Positions 12,008 through 24,600 of a stretch of 64,000 bases of DNA are shown here, piece by piece (the first letter of the stretch is position 1; every line of letters starts with the position of its first letter). The position numbers and the translations under genes were made by a program. The DNA is taken from positions 62,001 through 126,000 of the forward strand of contig ARYC01000774.1 of the NCBI GenBank assembly GCA_000711775.1, in the 5' to 3' direction. The notes beneath the pieces are model-generated. The model worked only from the letters and a program-made list of their open reading frames with translations. It searched no databases and was not told where the DNA came from. The stretch is from Oxytricha trifallax. Taxonomy: Eukaryota; Ciliophora; Spirotrichea; Sporadotrichida; Oxytrichidae.

Positions 12008-12571
12008 GGTGATTGCTCGCTGTATTTGTCTACTTGGATTAAAAATTATAGGGTGGAAGGAAGATGAAGTGATAGCTTAGGATTGTTGCTAATATAAGAA
12101 ATTATAAGTTTAATTTACTAAAACACACTTTTATAATCAATTTGACTAACTAAGGATTAATATTAATCAGGAATCTATTAAATAGTTGTGGAGTTTTAAA
12201 AATCTGAATGTATTATAATATTTTATTTTTAAGCAGTATAATTATAAAAATTTATCTTGCATTTGAGAAGAATTTGCCTTCATCTTATCTTTTATTTATT
12301 TTTTTACTGTTCATAGTGTATATAAACGTCTACTTTTTAATACTAGTATTTTTCAAATATCAGAGAGTCGTTACGGAAAGGAAATTTATTTCAATATAAT
12401 ATTTTATATTTAAACATAAATCTCAATTTTTAATAATTTTGTTAGGAAATTTACAATATACCCCCTACAATTGTTTATTAAAATTGATAAACTAAATTTA
12501 CGAATAACTTCAATATTTCTCTCAACATTAAATTGATAATTCCATATTAATGCTTATCGAGCCTTTTTCAT
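12008..12571. other. Intergenic, AT-rich
   Basis: A short plus-strand open frame near 12208 has IES-like composition and hydrophobic content from TTT/TTA runs; not accepted as a gene. Confidence 0.4.
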
Positions 12572-13620
12572 TCATCGAAGTTGATTCTGCTGGATGAGAT
12601 CATTCTGATTGAGCACTCTGGTGTTGCTTGTGGAAAATTATTTATTATTAAAAAAAGGTATATATAATTATATTATTAAATTTTTAAAAAATAAATACTT
12701 AATCTATATGAAAGATTAATTCATGAAATTTAAGAATAATTATGATAATAATTATATTAAAAATAACCCTTATTTATCGATTGGCTCTTTGCCTGTTTCT
12801 TCTTAATGAAACTTCTCACTGTATTTTTATGAATAAATATTTATAATTTTATAAAATAATCATATTAAAAGAAGTTAAAAAATAAATATAAGGAGATTTG
12901 AACAATTATACATTTTTCTATTGAGCTTTAACATCTTTATTTCCATTTTATTTTATTGATATGTATATTAAAAAATATATCCTAAAAAACTACGTATTGT
13001 ATGTAAATTAATTGTATTTTTCAGTAACCACAATTGGAGCTTTCTCTGTCATCGCACTTGTAAGACTTTGGTCATCTAGATCTTCCCCCTTCTCATTAAA
13101 TTATCTCATAAATTAAGGATTAACCTGCTGGTTTGTATAATAAAAAACATCACTTAGTTGACAGATATATTAAATTTCTGTCTAGCTTAGTCCTTATTTT
13201 ACCAATTTATCATTTAATTCCTTAAATGAATATATTTGATTATATTTCTGGTTGAGTTCTTGATTCAAGGCGTCTCGACCTTGCAAATTCTGAGAGCCTC
13301 CTGGTCCCAAAAGTCTATTGATTTACTGCTGCTCCTCTTCCAAATGAATGACATCTGGGGCCATGTCTCCTTACTTAAGCTTCTTCTCACCCTTTAGCTT
13401 GCTCTCAATATCTGATAGCCTTATGTGATCAGGCTAGATAGTTGGGTCGTACTAAACTTTTAGTATCGACTGTAACAAACGACAAAACCTTAAAAAAGAA
13501 AAACTTTTATAAACAATGATTCATAATAATCCACTAAAATGCAAAGTTTAGGTAAATCTTTTTTAGTTGCTCATATTTCAAGACTAAGTTGTTCTGTTTT
13601 TATTTGAATAAATTGTAAAT
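12572..13620 (-). CDS. Hydrophilic helical protein, at least five MDSs
   Basis: Minus-strand coding blocks: about 13620-13555 (LKYEQLKKIYLNF), 13490-13220 (DPTIQPDHIRLSDIESKLK..., then LEEEQQQINRLLGPGG and NLQGRDALNQELNQKY), 13110-13015 (NEKGEDLDDQSLTSAMTEK), 12825-12770 (EKFHQEETGKEPIDK) and 12640-12572 (NQNDLIQQNQLR-TGA). Together about 190 residues, acidic and helical. The blocks share strand and order and are separated by AT-rich gaps without coding character. The start codon was not located. Function unknown. Confidence 0.5.
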
Positions 13621-13997
13621 TAATGAATTTTACTTTTACTAAAATCGTGGAGCTTATAAGTTCTATCATGATAATTTAAGTTTTCTATTAAGTTGGTTTT
13701 AATGTAAATTAATAACTATTTAATCTTACAGTTTATATATTACCTTGAAGCTATATTAAATTTAATTCCAAACTACTTTTTGTATTTTTTAATTTTATAC
13801 TTTACATTCTTACATTATTCTTTACTTTGTGTTGATTTTTTGTATTTTGATTCATTCAAGCATTTAACAAACTTAGTCTAAACAGAACTTTGTAGTGAGT
13901 AATGTCATAAATTTTAATTAATTACTGATCCCTCTAATACTGTAGCTTGGCTTCTTTTTTTATACCGCCTTGGCTTTTAACTGATCTAATTCTCATT
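13621..13997. other. Intergenic, AT-rich
   Basis: No confident coding segment; the 5' end of the gene to the left may reach into it. Confidence 0.35.
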
Positions 13998-16900
13998 GCA
14001 TGATAATGAATTACATGTTCTATTGTCTAATAACGAAATCTCCTCTGTCTTCATGTAAAATCTAAATCTCGTTAAATGAAATGTCTTAGACAGAAGAAAT
14101 CTAAACGTTTTCCAAACTTTCCCAGAGTTGAGTGTGCTGCACATCCTTATATTATCTAAGTTTTCTTTCCTTTCTCTTTATCTTTTTCTTTTGATTGAGA
14201 GTAAGCTTTGGAGCCTCCTGGACAACACCTAGCTTTTGCCCTTTCTTTCCTTGGACCTTTTGATTTTGACTCATTTTCTTGGCCATTTTTTCTTCGAGAG
14301 CCATTCTTTGTTGCTACTCTTCTTGAAGTTTCTTTTGACGAGCCGCCTCTTTGTCTCTCTGAGATTAAAGCTATCTATCAGCTTGAGATAGTTTAGGTGG
14401 GACTATGTCTTATACCTTTTGGAACATTTTTCCCAATTTCACTTTGAAAAATTGATTAACCTACCATTTAATTGCTATTTTCATTAAATTTTACTTAAGG
14501 AGTGATGATCAAATGATCTTCTGAAGTGCACATAGTCTTATGAGACAAGTTCATAGGATCCCCAAAAATATCGTATCCACTTATACTTCTTCTTTGCATC
14601 TCATCTGGGCTAGGTTCAGCTTACATTTTGAGCTTATCAGATCTCTTTCTTCTACGAATCTGTCTCTTCTTTTAAAGAGCCTTCAATTCCTCCTAGTAGT
14701 CAAGTTCATTAGGAGGTTTTTCGTTACCGAAATCTGTGTATCCAGAAGTGGATCTGCTCCAGAAGCTAGAATCGTCAAAGAGTCTGTCTAAGTCGCCTTA
14801 CTGGAACCCAAAATAAAGTTTAATAAGACAGTTACAATCTTGGATGAAATAAATGGTTTATCATCAATTCTAGATCTATCAACTTAGAACTTCCATCCAT
14901 TTATTTCATCATATGATTCTTTCACTTTTTTCGCTTATCTCTGCTTTGCCACATCAAATGATCTCTTTTTTGTGTCTTTTATACCATAAGATTCTTCTCT
15001 GAATAACCTAGAAAGATCTCCAGCTTCAAAGCCAAACTTTAAATTTCATAAAAAAGTAAAAAAACTATAAAACAATGGTTTATCTGAAATATGAGATCTG
15101 TCTTTTTGGAATCTCCAACCATTTATTTCATTATATTCTTACTCCTTCTTTTATTTTTTCATTTCTGACCATGGAATGATTTTTTCTTAAACTTATGATT
15201 CATCAAATAGTCTCGGCAAATCACCTTCTTCAAAGCCAAACTAAAAAAATTTTTATAACTATTTAAGTTCTGGTTTTAAGAACAAAATTTACAATAATAA
15301 TTTTTATAGTTTATCAAAGATATTTGATCGATCCTTCTAGAATCGCCATCCATTAATTTCATCATAGTTCTCCTACTCTTAGCTTTATTTTTTCATTTAC
15401 TTTGTCTCAATAGTATCAACTACTTGAGACTCATCGAATAGTCTTGGTAAGTCTCCTTCCTCAAAGCCAAACTAATTTATAAATTTTATTATATGTGAAT
15501 TTTGAAACGAAAGTTTATCAAATATGTTTGATCTGTCTATTTGGAACTTCCAACCATTAGTAATGTCGTAGTTTTTGTCATTAGCCTTCTTTTGATACTA
15601 TTTATAATCTATTTTCTTTTGTTTACGTCTTTGATACTGACCTTTGTTCATGCTTTCCCAGAATTTAGAATCGTCAAAAAGACAAGCCAAATCACCTTGC
15701 TTGAACCCAAATTAACTAAAATGTAGTCGAACTAAATTACATTATGTTAATTTTAGTTTATCAAAGATCTTAGATCTATCTTTTTGGAAGCGCCAACCAT
15801 TAATTACATCATAGTTTGCATCGCTATTATACCAAGAAAGATGCTTCTTTTACTGTCTTGGTAATCTTTGTGGTTTTTGTTATCTCATTTTAGAGCTTCT
15901 AAGCACTTCTTATTCTTTCTTATTTTGGATTTTTGCATAATCTTTCCAGAAACGAGTTTCATCGAATAATCTTTCAAGGTCTCCCTATTCGAAGCCAAAC
16001 TTACAAATTAAAACGAAAATATTTAAGTAAATTATGGGTTAGGTTTATCATCGATGTTAGATCTGTCGACTTGATATCTCCATCCATTTTACTCAGCATA
16101 TTCGTCTATATCTTACTTAAATCTGAAGGTTTTTTCTTTGTCCTCTATAAATCTTGGTTCTTGTTTCATCTTCATTTTCTGTTATTATTGTGGAACATCA
16201 ATCTTTTCTAAAACATTAGATTCATCGAAGAAACACTCTAAATCTCCTTCCTAGAAGCCAAAGTAATATAATAGCATTAAATTTGTTCATTAAATACCTA
16301 AAAGTTTATCATCAATATGTGATCTATCCTTTTGATACCTCCATCTGCCAATCTGGTCATACTCATTGTCCTTTTCGAATTCATCTCTGCCTCGCTTCTT
16401 AGAAGTTTTAAGCATTTATCTCTGTTGCTATTTCTACTATTGAGTTTTAACTTGTGGCATAGTTTAGCCTATGAGAGTTTTACCAACATCTTTCTATTAA
16501 AGTTTTTCTCTGTGAATAGGTCTGCTCTTTTGCTCTGGTACATTCTAGGAGATCAAAGTGTCTTTGTTTTTAATCATGTCTTAATTTTGTTTTAGAATTC
16601 TCTCTGGGCTCTTAGATCTTTAATGAGTTTCTTCGTCCTTGAAAAGCTTTCTGCGGGGAAGTAATGCTTACTGATAAGACCTACTTTTCTGTTCCTGATC
16701 CTTTTGCTTTTCGTCTGTGAATATGATTCCTTTGTCCTCATCGAAGTCTTTTCTCATTTCTTGAAGCTTCTTCTTGATGGCACATTAGAACCTCCTCATA
16801 AGTTCTTAGCCTCTTGAAGATCTTTTGCGGAGTTTGGCACTCTCATCAAACTTTTGTTACTGTTCATCAAATGCAGAAGCTTCTTTCTTTTCCTCAATGT

Positions 16901-17555
16901 TTCTAGCCTCTTAAACAAGACCTTTGTCCTCATATTCCACCTCATCGTCGAATTCTTCGTCTTCTTTGAGGTCTTTCTGTTCTTCAGCGAACATTTTGTA
17001 AATTTTATTGTACATGGCGAACTTCAATTTATCTATCAGCTTCCACTCTGTATCTTCTGGTGCTTAATCAGGTTGAGCTTAATCCAATAATGGTTCCTGA
17101 TTAGCTATGTCAAATTAGCCAAGTTCCTGAGCTTTCTAATCCATGTCTTATTAGTTAAGCATCTTCTACTCTTGTTATTTGCGGTTTAGTTCATCTATCC
17201 TCTTTTAATCTATTTTTTCACTTGAGGGTGCAGGGAATCTCATAATAAAATTAATAACATTCATAATGCCACATTAAAATATTAGAACTTAAAATCTCCT
17301 TTGTTCTTCCTTATCCAATTATGTCTTGCTTGATTATAGTTGTGAGTCTGTAGTAGGGCGTTAATTAAATGCTTCAGTATTATATCCTTATATATTTTAT
17401 TATTGTTATAGTTATTATTAATCTTAGGACTGTGAGGGCTCTTCATAAGTGTCCTCCTCCTCTTTGAATTCAAAGTTGCTCCAGTCAACTGAGTTTCCGA
17501 AGGTGCCTCTTGGGGCTTCTGAACTGCTTGCTTCCTTATTTGTTCCACTCCTAAT
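13998..17555 (-). CDS. Large protein with seven tandem GF-GDL/NGW-DRS modules
   Basis: The N-terminal part is charged (from about 17555; a segment with FKEEDTYEEPSQS, then MRFPAPSSEKIDQKR from 17243). About 200 residues of acidic, basic and Gln-rich helix follow (MYNKIYKMFAEEQKD, LKRKSS-type basic patches). Between 16630 and 14800 a module of about 60-75 residues recurs seven times. Each begins GF-[EKQ]-x-GDL-x-R-LF-D-[ED]-[ST] and ends Y-D-E-I-N-GW-[RK]-[FY]-Q-x-DRS-x-I-x-DK. A short IES lies between DK and the next GF in every copy. The C-terminal region is basic coiled coil (RDKEAARQKKLQEEQ, NQKKKIKRKERKLR). The gene ends near a TGA at about 13998. Total about 1000 residues. The module is not one I recognise. 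The ATG at 17243 is possible but coding continues upstream. Confidence 0.7.
14800..16630 (-). repeat. Seven tandem coding modules, each split by an IES at the same site
   Basis: GF starts lie near 16255, 15990, 15705, 15468, 15235, 15035 and 14805; NGW-DRS ends lie near 16340 (GRWRYQKDRS), 16080, 15795, 15550, 15350, 15110 and 14890. The IESs (about 40-80 bp) fall between DK and GF in each. Examples: pointer TAAAC near 14805/14855 gives DKLYFGF, TATAAAAATT near 15250/15310 gives DKLQKFFQFGF, and ACTA near 15765 gives DKLHFSQFGF. Left edges lack GT, so these are not ordinary introns. Confidence 0.7.
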
Positions 17556-18084
17556 ATAAAAATAAGTTTGGTTTATATATAAAGAAACTTACATTTATTC
17601 TTTGGGGTTTTTATTCTAATTACCAATCTACATAAATCTATGAATAACACTATATCTAATCTCAATCTAAATCATACAAATGAACGAAAGATATATAGTT
17701 TATTACTCTATAAAACATGCAAAATTTTGTCCAGTAAATATACAATCTATAAATTATTAGAGAGTAAATTTTTAACTTTTTTTGTTATAAAATGATGATT
17801 TTGATAAGATTCTAAATAAGTATTTATATTTATTAGATTCTAAAATAAGTCATTTATAAATTACCAGAAACTAGATATTTTATAAATGTCAAAAGGGAAG
17901 AGATTTTTGATTAAAGAATTTGGTATAAATAAAGTTTCTGTGTAAATAAATTTTATAAGTTTATTTTTCCCAAAAGATTTTCGACAAACTTTGTTTTTAC
18001 GCTACTGTTGGCATATTTATTTAAGATAAAACTTTTAATTTCTTCTCTATTTATAAAAAAAACAACCAAATAATAAGAGTATCT
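17556..18084. other. Intergenic or IES, AT-rich
   Basis: No coding block assigned; the 3' end of the next gene and the 5' end of the modular gene may each reach in. Confidence 0.35.
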
Positions 18085-19003
18085 TTACCCTAATATAATT
18101 TATTATTGGTTGACTTTCTATAAATCCAGCTTACTATCGGCTTCTCTTTCATTAATGTCTTCTTGCTTCTATGAGCTTAAGCCTTTATTGATGTTCGAAT
18201 CCCATCCTTTTCTAGAATCCTTAGCATATATTTGTTGTTATTACTCAAATCTAAATGAATTTATTTATTTATCTAAATATTTAGTTTCATTGAACTTATT
18301 TGGTTTTCTTAGGTTAAAGCTAAGAAATTTTCAAGAAAAATATTCATGAGTATCCTCAGGATTCAAATTGAGTTACCGATCATGACCTATTTACTCATTC
18401 ATATCACCTCGATTCTTTCTTTTATCAGTTTAAAGTTGTCCAATCGTGATTTCCCTTACCGGAATTCTTTTTCCTGTAATTTTAGAGGCGTTTATTAAAT
18501 AAAATACATTAGACGCTTATATATATATATATAGATTTAGAATTGAAAAATAACGTAAAATAACATTAAAAGTTATTAAATGGATTGCTCTTCATATCTT
18601 TTGTACTTGAAGTGCCTTGAATTGGTTGATTTGACTGTCCTTCTTTACTTTGTAAGGGGTTCGAACCATAGCCGAAAGCTTGACTAGACTTTTGAATAAT
18701 ATCTTTTTCATTGATCGTTTACTTTGAATCATGAATGTAAATTTAACCCAACAAATATTTAAGATTTGTAACATTCATAAGATTGAGCTAAAATTTGCAT
18801 AGTGAAATCGCTTAATTAATATAAATGTTGATAGACTTCTGGTCAGAATCATGAACCAACTCATTCGAGATGTTCTACTAGCCTAGTTGCTACATTTGAC
18901 TTGACTTATAAGATTCATTCATCTTCATTTGACGATTTAAATCTTCATTCTACTACTCATAATCAAATTAAAATTACCCTCTCACCTTACAAATACCTTA
19001 ATG

Positions 19004-19050
<47 letters not shown>

Positions 19051-19146
19051 GATTACATAATCCTTGGAAAAAAGTGGCTGATTTTGGGATTCAAAACCAG
19101 CTTAGCCCGTCCGCTGCTGGGCTTGCGTGTCTTTTGCAGATTGCAT
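18085..19146 (-). CDS. Gln/Ser-rich hydrophilic protein, at least five MDSs
   Basis: It starts MQSAKDTQAQQRTGQAGF at 19146. The pointer GATTATG spans a TA-microsatellite IES (about 19060/18965) and joins SKDY to EQQNEDLNRQ. The 10-bp pointer TTCATGATTC joins NELVHDS to KQTINEKD (about 18855/18735). Further blocks are SSQAFGYGSNPLQSKEG, then (18495-18340) GKRIPVREITIGQLQTDK, then by ATAT to AKDSRKGWDSNINKG at about 18235-18085. About 270 residues, hydrophilic throughout. The last block contains KQEDINEREADSKLDLQK. The stop was not fixed: TGA at 18331 is probably IES read-through. Unknown function. Confidence 0.62.
18965..19066. other. IES containing a (TA)n microsatellite, pointer GATTATG
   Basis: GATTATG occurs on the minus strand on either side of an insert that contains (TA) repeats at 19011-19045. 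Deletion keeps the frame (SKDYEQQNED). Boundaries approximate. Confidence 0.65.
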
Positions 19147-20187
19147 GGTAAGTGTGTGGGTATTGTTCAAATTGGTTAAAATGCCTAAACAAACAAATAT
19201 TAATAACTATAGACTTGTCACTCACTTTATGTTAATGGTGTGTCTTGTGTTGACTATAAATATAAGGAATATATATATACTATTTATAGAAAAAGTGGTT
19301 TTGGGGTTGAAATCTAATAACTCAATAATAAGTTCAATTAAAATTAATGTAAATAATGATTTAAGATATAGAATAAAAGCATAAAAGCATAAAAATTTTT
19401 GTTGACGGTGGTTGATAAAGTTTGTGTTAGTAAAATTTAAAAGTAATAAAAAGTTAATTAATAAGTTTCAAATAACTATTCGACTAAATCACTAATCTAA
19501 CTTAGAATGTTCGGTTTATTTATCTGTATTTTATGCATATATAATAATCATTAGTTTTCTGGCATATTTTAGCAATTTTTTAAGCTTTTTTGTCTCCATT
19601 ATATTTTTAGCAATAACTCTTCTTGAGTCAGTGATATTATTGTTTAAATTTTATTATTAGTGTTATTAATCAGACTATTAACTTATTAATAGTTTGTCAT
19701 TATACTATTCATGAATTCTCTATATTCCTGATTCAACACCTGGCTTTTTCAAATCCTACCCAAAATAATGCATTTTTATTATATATCTGTATATATATAT
19801 AATTTCATTTAATATAATAAAATAATCGTTGGACGCTGAGTCTACAAGCGGTTTATCTTTCCCTAAATGCATTTCTACATTAAAATTAATGCTAAAATGT
19901 TAATTTATTCTTAAATGGAATATTATAAGACTTAAGAAATATATTCAAGATATTATTCATAATGTTACCTTTCCTAGTAACTATAAGATTAAATCAAGGT
20001 AACCAAGCGATAAAAGTTGATATTTAAAGTTTATATTCAAAATTATATTTAAATAATGCTCTAGATCATGAATAATATTATTAATCAGTAAATCATATGA
20101 TAAATGTTATTTAAAATCAATCATGCTTCACTATTATTGCCAAAATGTATAAAATTTGTAAATATTAATTGTTTGAGTAACTTAGAT
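19147..20187. other. Intergenic, AT-rich
   Basis: No gene supported. A plus-strand open frame at about 19127-19384 overlaps the start of the minus-strand gene and is low-complexity; not accepted. Confidence 0.4.
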
Positions 20188-21378
20188 TCAATTATCTTCC
20201 CCAAATAATTTAGGAATTTTAGTTCTAGTAGTCTATGGATGTTCACGATTCTTAGCTTATGCTTTTTTGAATATGATAATTTAACTATTCTTAGAGTAGT
20301 TTAGCTTTTTATTAATGATATTTGTTTTTTATCGAGACTATTCTTCATAATCATCTCTTTCTTGGAAAATCAACTGGCATCCCTTGATGAATTAGTTTAC
20401 AGTTAAATATAAAGTATTAACTTTTAAAAATTAGAATTTATAACTTTTTTATATTAATTAGTGCTTCATTTTCTTCGCTTAATATTTTCCTGTGCGTTTT
20501 AGCTGGGTGCTAAGGATCTCCCTTTCTCTGATTATTGTTATCTTTCTTTCTATACTCCTCCTTCTTTAATTCAATGTTTTTCCTTGAATCACTTGAAGTT
20601 TTGTGGGTGTCATGATCAATTAAATCCTTAGTCTATTCTCTGTAGCCACTCTCTTCCTTGCGTGGATTCTTAAAGTTTTAATCGTGTGATTCAGATCTCT
20701 GATCGATATATTGATACTCAGTGTTCTTGAAGTCTTATTCATTAGTGCTTTGCCCTTAATTTTAAGTAAACAAATTGCTTTTGGTTTTCTTCTTGGAATC
20801 TTGGGATTAAGATTGCTGAACCTATCGCATGTTGCTCTCATCTTCTTCGTAGTCCTAGCGATGTTAACCCAAACTTTAATCGACTTTATAGATCACATAC
20901 TCAAACCTATCTTAATCCTTGTTGTCTAATTGAGACTATGATTGTTACTAAGAATTTGTGCTTCCCGATTGAGAAAGATTCTATTTCTGGTTACTATTCA
21001 AAACTCGTTCTGGTTCCTTGGAATCTCTGTCGTGAAGTAGCCAACCACGTTAAGTCATATGATCACTCGTATTGAATTTAGCTTTATCGAGAGCATCTTA
21101 ATTAAATCTTGACTGAGTGAAACTTGGCTTGTTCTTGAACTCTTCAGATTAATGAAAACAAGAAAATAATTGATTAAAAGCTAAATTTTTGAAAAATTAT
21201 TAAACCCCATTTCATATTCCATTCCTTTATCAAGTCCTGTATGGGATACTCCTGATTCATTTTCATCCATTCTATGGGCTCTCTTACCTTCTTAGTATGA
21301 TTTGTAAAACTTTGTTGTAGAATTATTGTCATGAATTTGATCTTGTCTTAGTAGTTCTTGTTTGGGCATTTATTTCAT
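20188..21378 (-). CDS. Gln/Ser/Asp-rich hydrophilic protein
   Basis: The first block (21378-21190) begins MKQMPKQELLRQDQIHDN and contains HTGLDKGMEYEMGFNN. The main block (about 21145-20460) starts QSEEFKNKPSFTQSRF and is rich in Q, S, D, E and K (SQDSKKKTKSNLFTQNQG, EYQYIDQRSESHDQNF). The C-terminal block (20395-20188) contains IFQERDDYEEQSRQKT, a lysine-rich helix and a short acidic end (PKLFGEDN-TGA). About 380 residues. Many Gln codons are TAA/TAG, which shows the ciliate code and rules out the opposite frame. Same compositional class as its neighbours on the right. No recognised domain. Confidence 0.65.
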
Positions 21379-21667
21379 AACATTTTCCTATTTTATACGA
21401 GCTGTAAATCTAGCAAAATGAAACTAATACAAAGTTCTCTGTATTTTAGACATTGGCTTTTACATTTTTAAATTTATCAATTACTTCATGATTTTGACTG
21501 ATAACGATCAGGTTTAATAAGATAATGAAATAAAATCATGAATCAAATTTACTTTTTAAAAAAAATCCTGATTTAATGTTTGATAGTTCTCATATATAAT
21601 ATTAGTTCTTAGACTCTTGCAGAGGAATCACGAAGCTCCTGATCTAATTTATCTTTGCTTGAACAAT
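21379..21667. other. Spacer, possible extra 3' coding block
   Basis: Minus-strand 21675-21600 is also open in a second frame (KDKLDQELRDSSARVQEL) adjoining the next gene, so that gene may continue here after a small frame-changing IES. Confidence 0.35.
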
Positions 21668-24600
21668 TCATTTCTTAACGTTGTCTACATCTTTTTAGAA
21701 ATTTTCTGAGATATTGCTACGGAGATTTTCAGGCAAAATGTCCTCAGCCTTGAGTCTTGCGTTACCTCCCATGTCAGAGCTACTTCTGTCATTGTACTTT
21801 TTGAGGTCCAGTTCACTAAGTTCCTGAGGAGAGTGACCCTCTAAGGCATCCTTACCAATTTTTCCTTTCACATTGGAATTATACAAATCGGAGTGCGTAT
21901 CAAAGTGCTAATCTCCTCGAACTTGCTGCTTGTCAATGTCATTTTCGAAGTACTGGTCGAATGGTCGGACGCCTCCTCCTTTTTGTTCATCGAACTCGCC
22001 CTTGTACTTTTTTCCCTTCTCAAACATATTTTCCATAGTTGTGTTATTCTTGGCAAAAATTTTCATAGAATCTTTCAACGACTTGGTTGCAGATTCATAC
22101 ATATACTTCTTTTTTTACTCCTGATATTTTTACAATTTATAATGAAAATGAAATTCAAGCTTGTCCTTAATATAGATTTATCTCACTTGTTAATGCCCCA
22201 AGACACATATTTTCTAACTTTTAGCTATTGAGCTCCTCTACAAGATGATGGAGTTCATTGTTTATGATAATTTTCTCATTTGGTGATAGTTATGATTTTT
22301 ATTGATAAGGTATGTTGAAAAATGTTTAATACTCAAAACTTAATTATTCTAACAATTCAAGCAATCTCCTTGTTATATATCAATTTACATCTATTACTTT
22401 ATTTAGAAACCATTTCCGATGAAATTCTCATATCGATATATGAATTAATGCTGAATTAAGGAATCTTGATCTATAATAATATAATACAAGCTATAATATT
22501 TTTGAGAGACTTTTCTGGTTTCTCAGACCTCCTTATAATATTATAGAGTTTGTTTAAAATTAATATTTGACAGTAATTAGTCAAATATTTAATCCTTAGT
22601 ATAATAGTTGACTCATTTTTTAGTTTTCCAGAAGAATCCTGAATCTCCTTTCAATTTGAAATCATCCATTGCTTCAGCTCTGTCAGTCATGAATTCAGGA
22701 GGTGGCATCTTATCTGATATCAAATCCATATCATTAAAATTAAAATTGCAGATCGGCTGAACTACAATTTGTTCTTAAAATGTTAAACTTTTCCTAATTT
22801 CTTAAAATATTACACTTAAGTTATTAGTTTATAAGATCATTGGAAAGCTCTTTGTTAGCTAGTCTCTCTGCATCTAGGTCGGTCATTTTGTTTGAGAAGT
22901 TCTTGTAACTATGCTTTTCAGCGTCCTTCATGAATCCACCGAAGTTGCTATCTTACTATTTACTAGTGCCTTAGGAAGAAGTATCGCCTTTTTCAGATTG
23001 TCTATTTGGAAAATCCCAATTCTAGGAGCTACTATCTTGGTCAGTTTTAAATTCAACTATTTTTTGATTAATGTAATTAGCTATAGTTAAATCATGCAAG
23101 TTATTAAAATTATATGTCTATCTAAATATCTTGCGATTTATCCATTTTATTTTAAATAAATTAAAAAATGATCATTTTATTAAACAGTTTTTTTATCTTT
23201 ATTGGAAAAATTGGGGCCACTGCCGCCACTAGATCCTCCTTAATATTAAGAGACGCTTCTATATAGAAAAGTTCGTCTGCCAACGAAGCTAAAGTTTCTT
23301 AATTGGTTAACTAACATGGAAGTTTTCATTGTTTTAAATACTCAAGATTGAATTCAAAAAAGTAACTCGTAAAGTTTTTAATTATTAACTTTTCCAAATC
23401 TCTCAAATTTATACTAAGTCTATTTCCTATATACCTCTGCTTTAATTTTCTTACAATTCAAATTAATTAAGAATCAGTTTGAATGTTAAAGTATAAGTAA
23501 TAATAAAATCAAGAATCAAAATATCAACTAGTTCTCGGATCTAAAAGCGAAAAATGTTTGTTACAATATACAAAATAAGCTTACTGCTATCAAATAATCC
23601 ATGCTTAATCTTCTGGGTAATAGGTTTGGTCGCCTCATTTCCTTGCTCTTTTTGGTCCACTAAATCGCTGTCAATTCTTTCATTGGCTTGCTCTTTTACG
23701 TCAAAGCGTTGTCCTGGATCCCCTTAAACTAGAGGATCGAAGGCGTGCCCACTTATGTGTTCGTAACCAATTTAACTCCCAAGAATTTAAAAATTAAATT
23801 AGTGACATATTCATTCATTAGTTTATAATAAAGTTTGATTATATTTGATAGGACAAATGAAAATAAGCAAATGTTTTGTTGAAAAGTAATATAGTTAGTT
23901 AGGTTTGAATTCTAGAAAGTTTTAAAATGACTAAATATTAATTGATACCTGTAAGATCCTGAGAACGCAAGTTTAGGATTGTTAAATGTCGGATCAGTTG
24001 TTTTCTCAATATGATGGCGACCTTCATGATCCACTGCGCCCTTGTTCAATTGATATTTGTCAAATGTTTTATCTGGTTCAACACTCTAATGAGTCTTTCC
24101 GATGTTTCTATCGTACTCAGTGTCCTGTGATTATCAATTAGAGTACAATAATTTAATATTGTAGCTCTTCAGCCCCAAAATTTTATAAATTTAATCCTTA
24201 GAAGTAATTTCGAAAACTACAATTTATTCTGGTATACAAAAATCTTTGGTTTTTTTTAAGTTTTTTTGTCATGTTTTATAATTCGAAAATAATACATTGA
24301 TTTGGGTAAATTTAGGGGGTCTATGCTCTTAAATCTTTCTTAAAATTATTTTAATAAATTATTTATATTACTTCAATTATTCTTAGACTTCTTTTCACTC
24401 AATTCCTCTGTGTATTGTTCATTCTAGCATTCATCCCACTTTTCTTGGTTTAATTTATTTTCCTCATCTATTGATCTCTAAGCTTACTTCATTTTGACAC
24501 CTCCCTAATCTTATGCGTTACCCATGTATGCCATGCGATCGACATCGTCTTTGAACTGTCTGTCTTCTGAGCACAAAATATCTCTAGTCAGTTCTCTCTC

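Noticed and set aside
14800..16300. Short inserts between modules as spliceosomal introns
   Set aside because: No GT at the left edges in most copies, while short direct repeats are present and keep the frame when deleted.
21893..22231. Plus-strand 112-codon frame
   Set aside because: Shadow of a lysine/glutamate-rich minus-strand block with in-order flanking segments.
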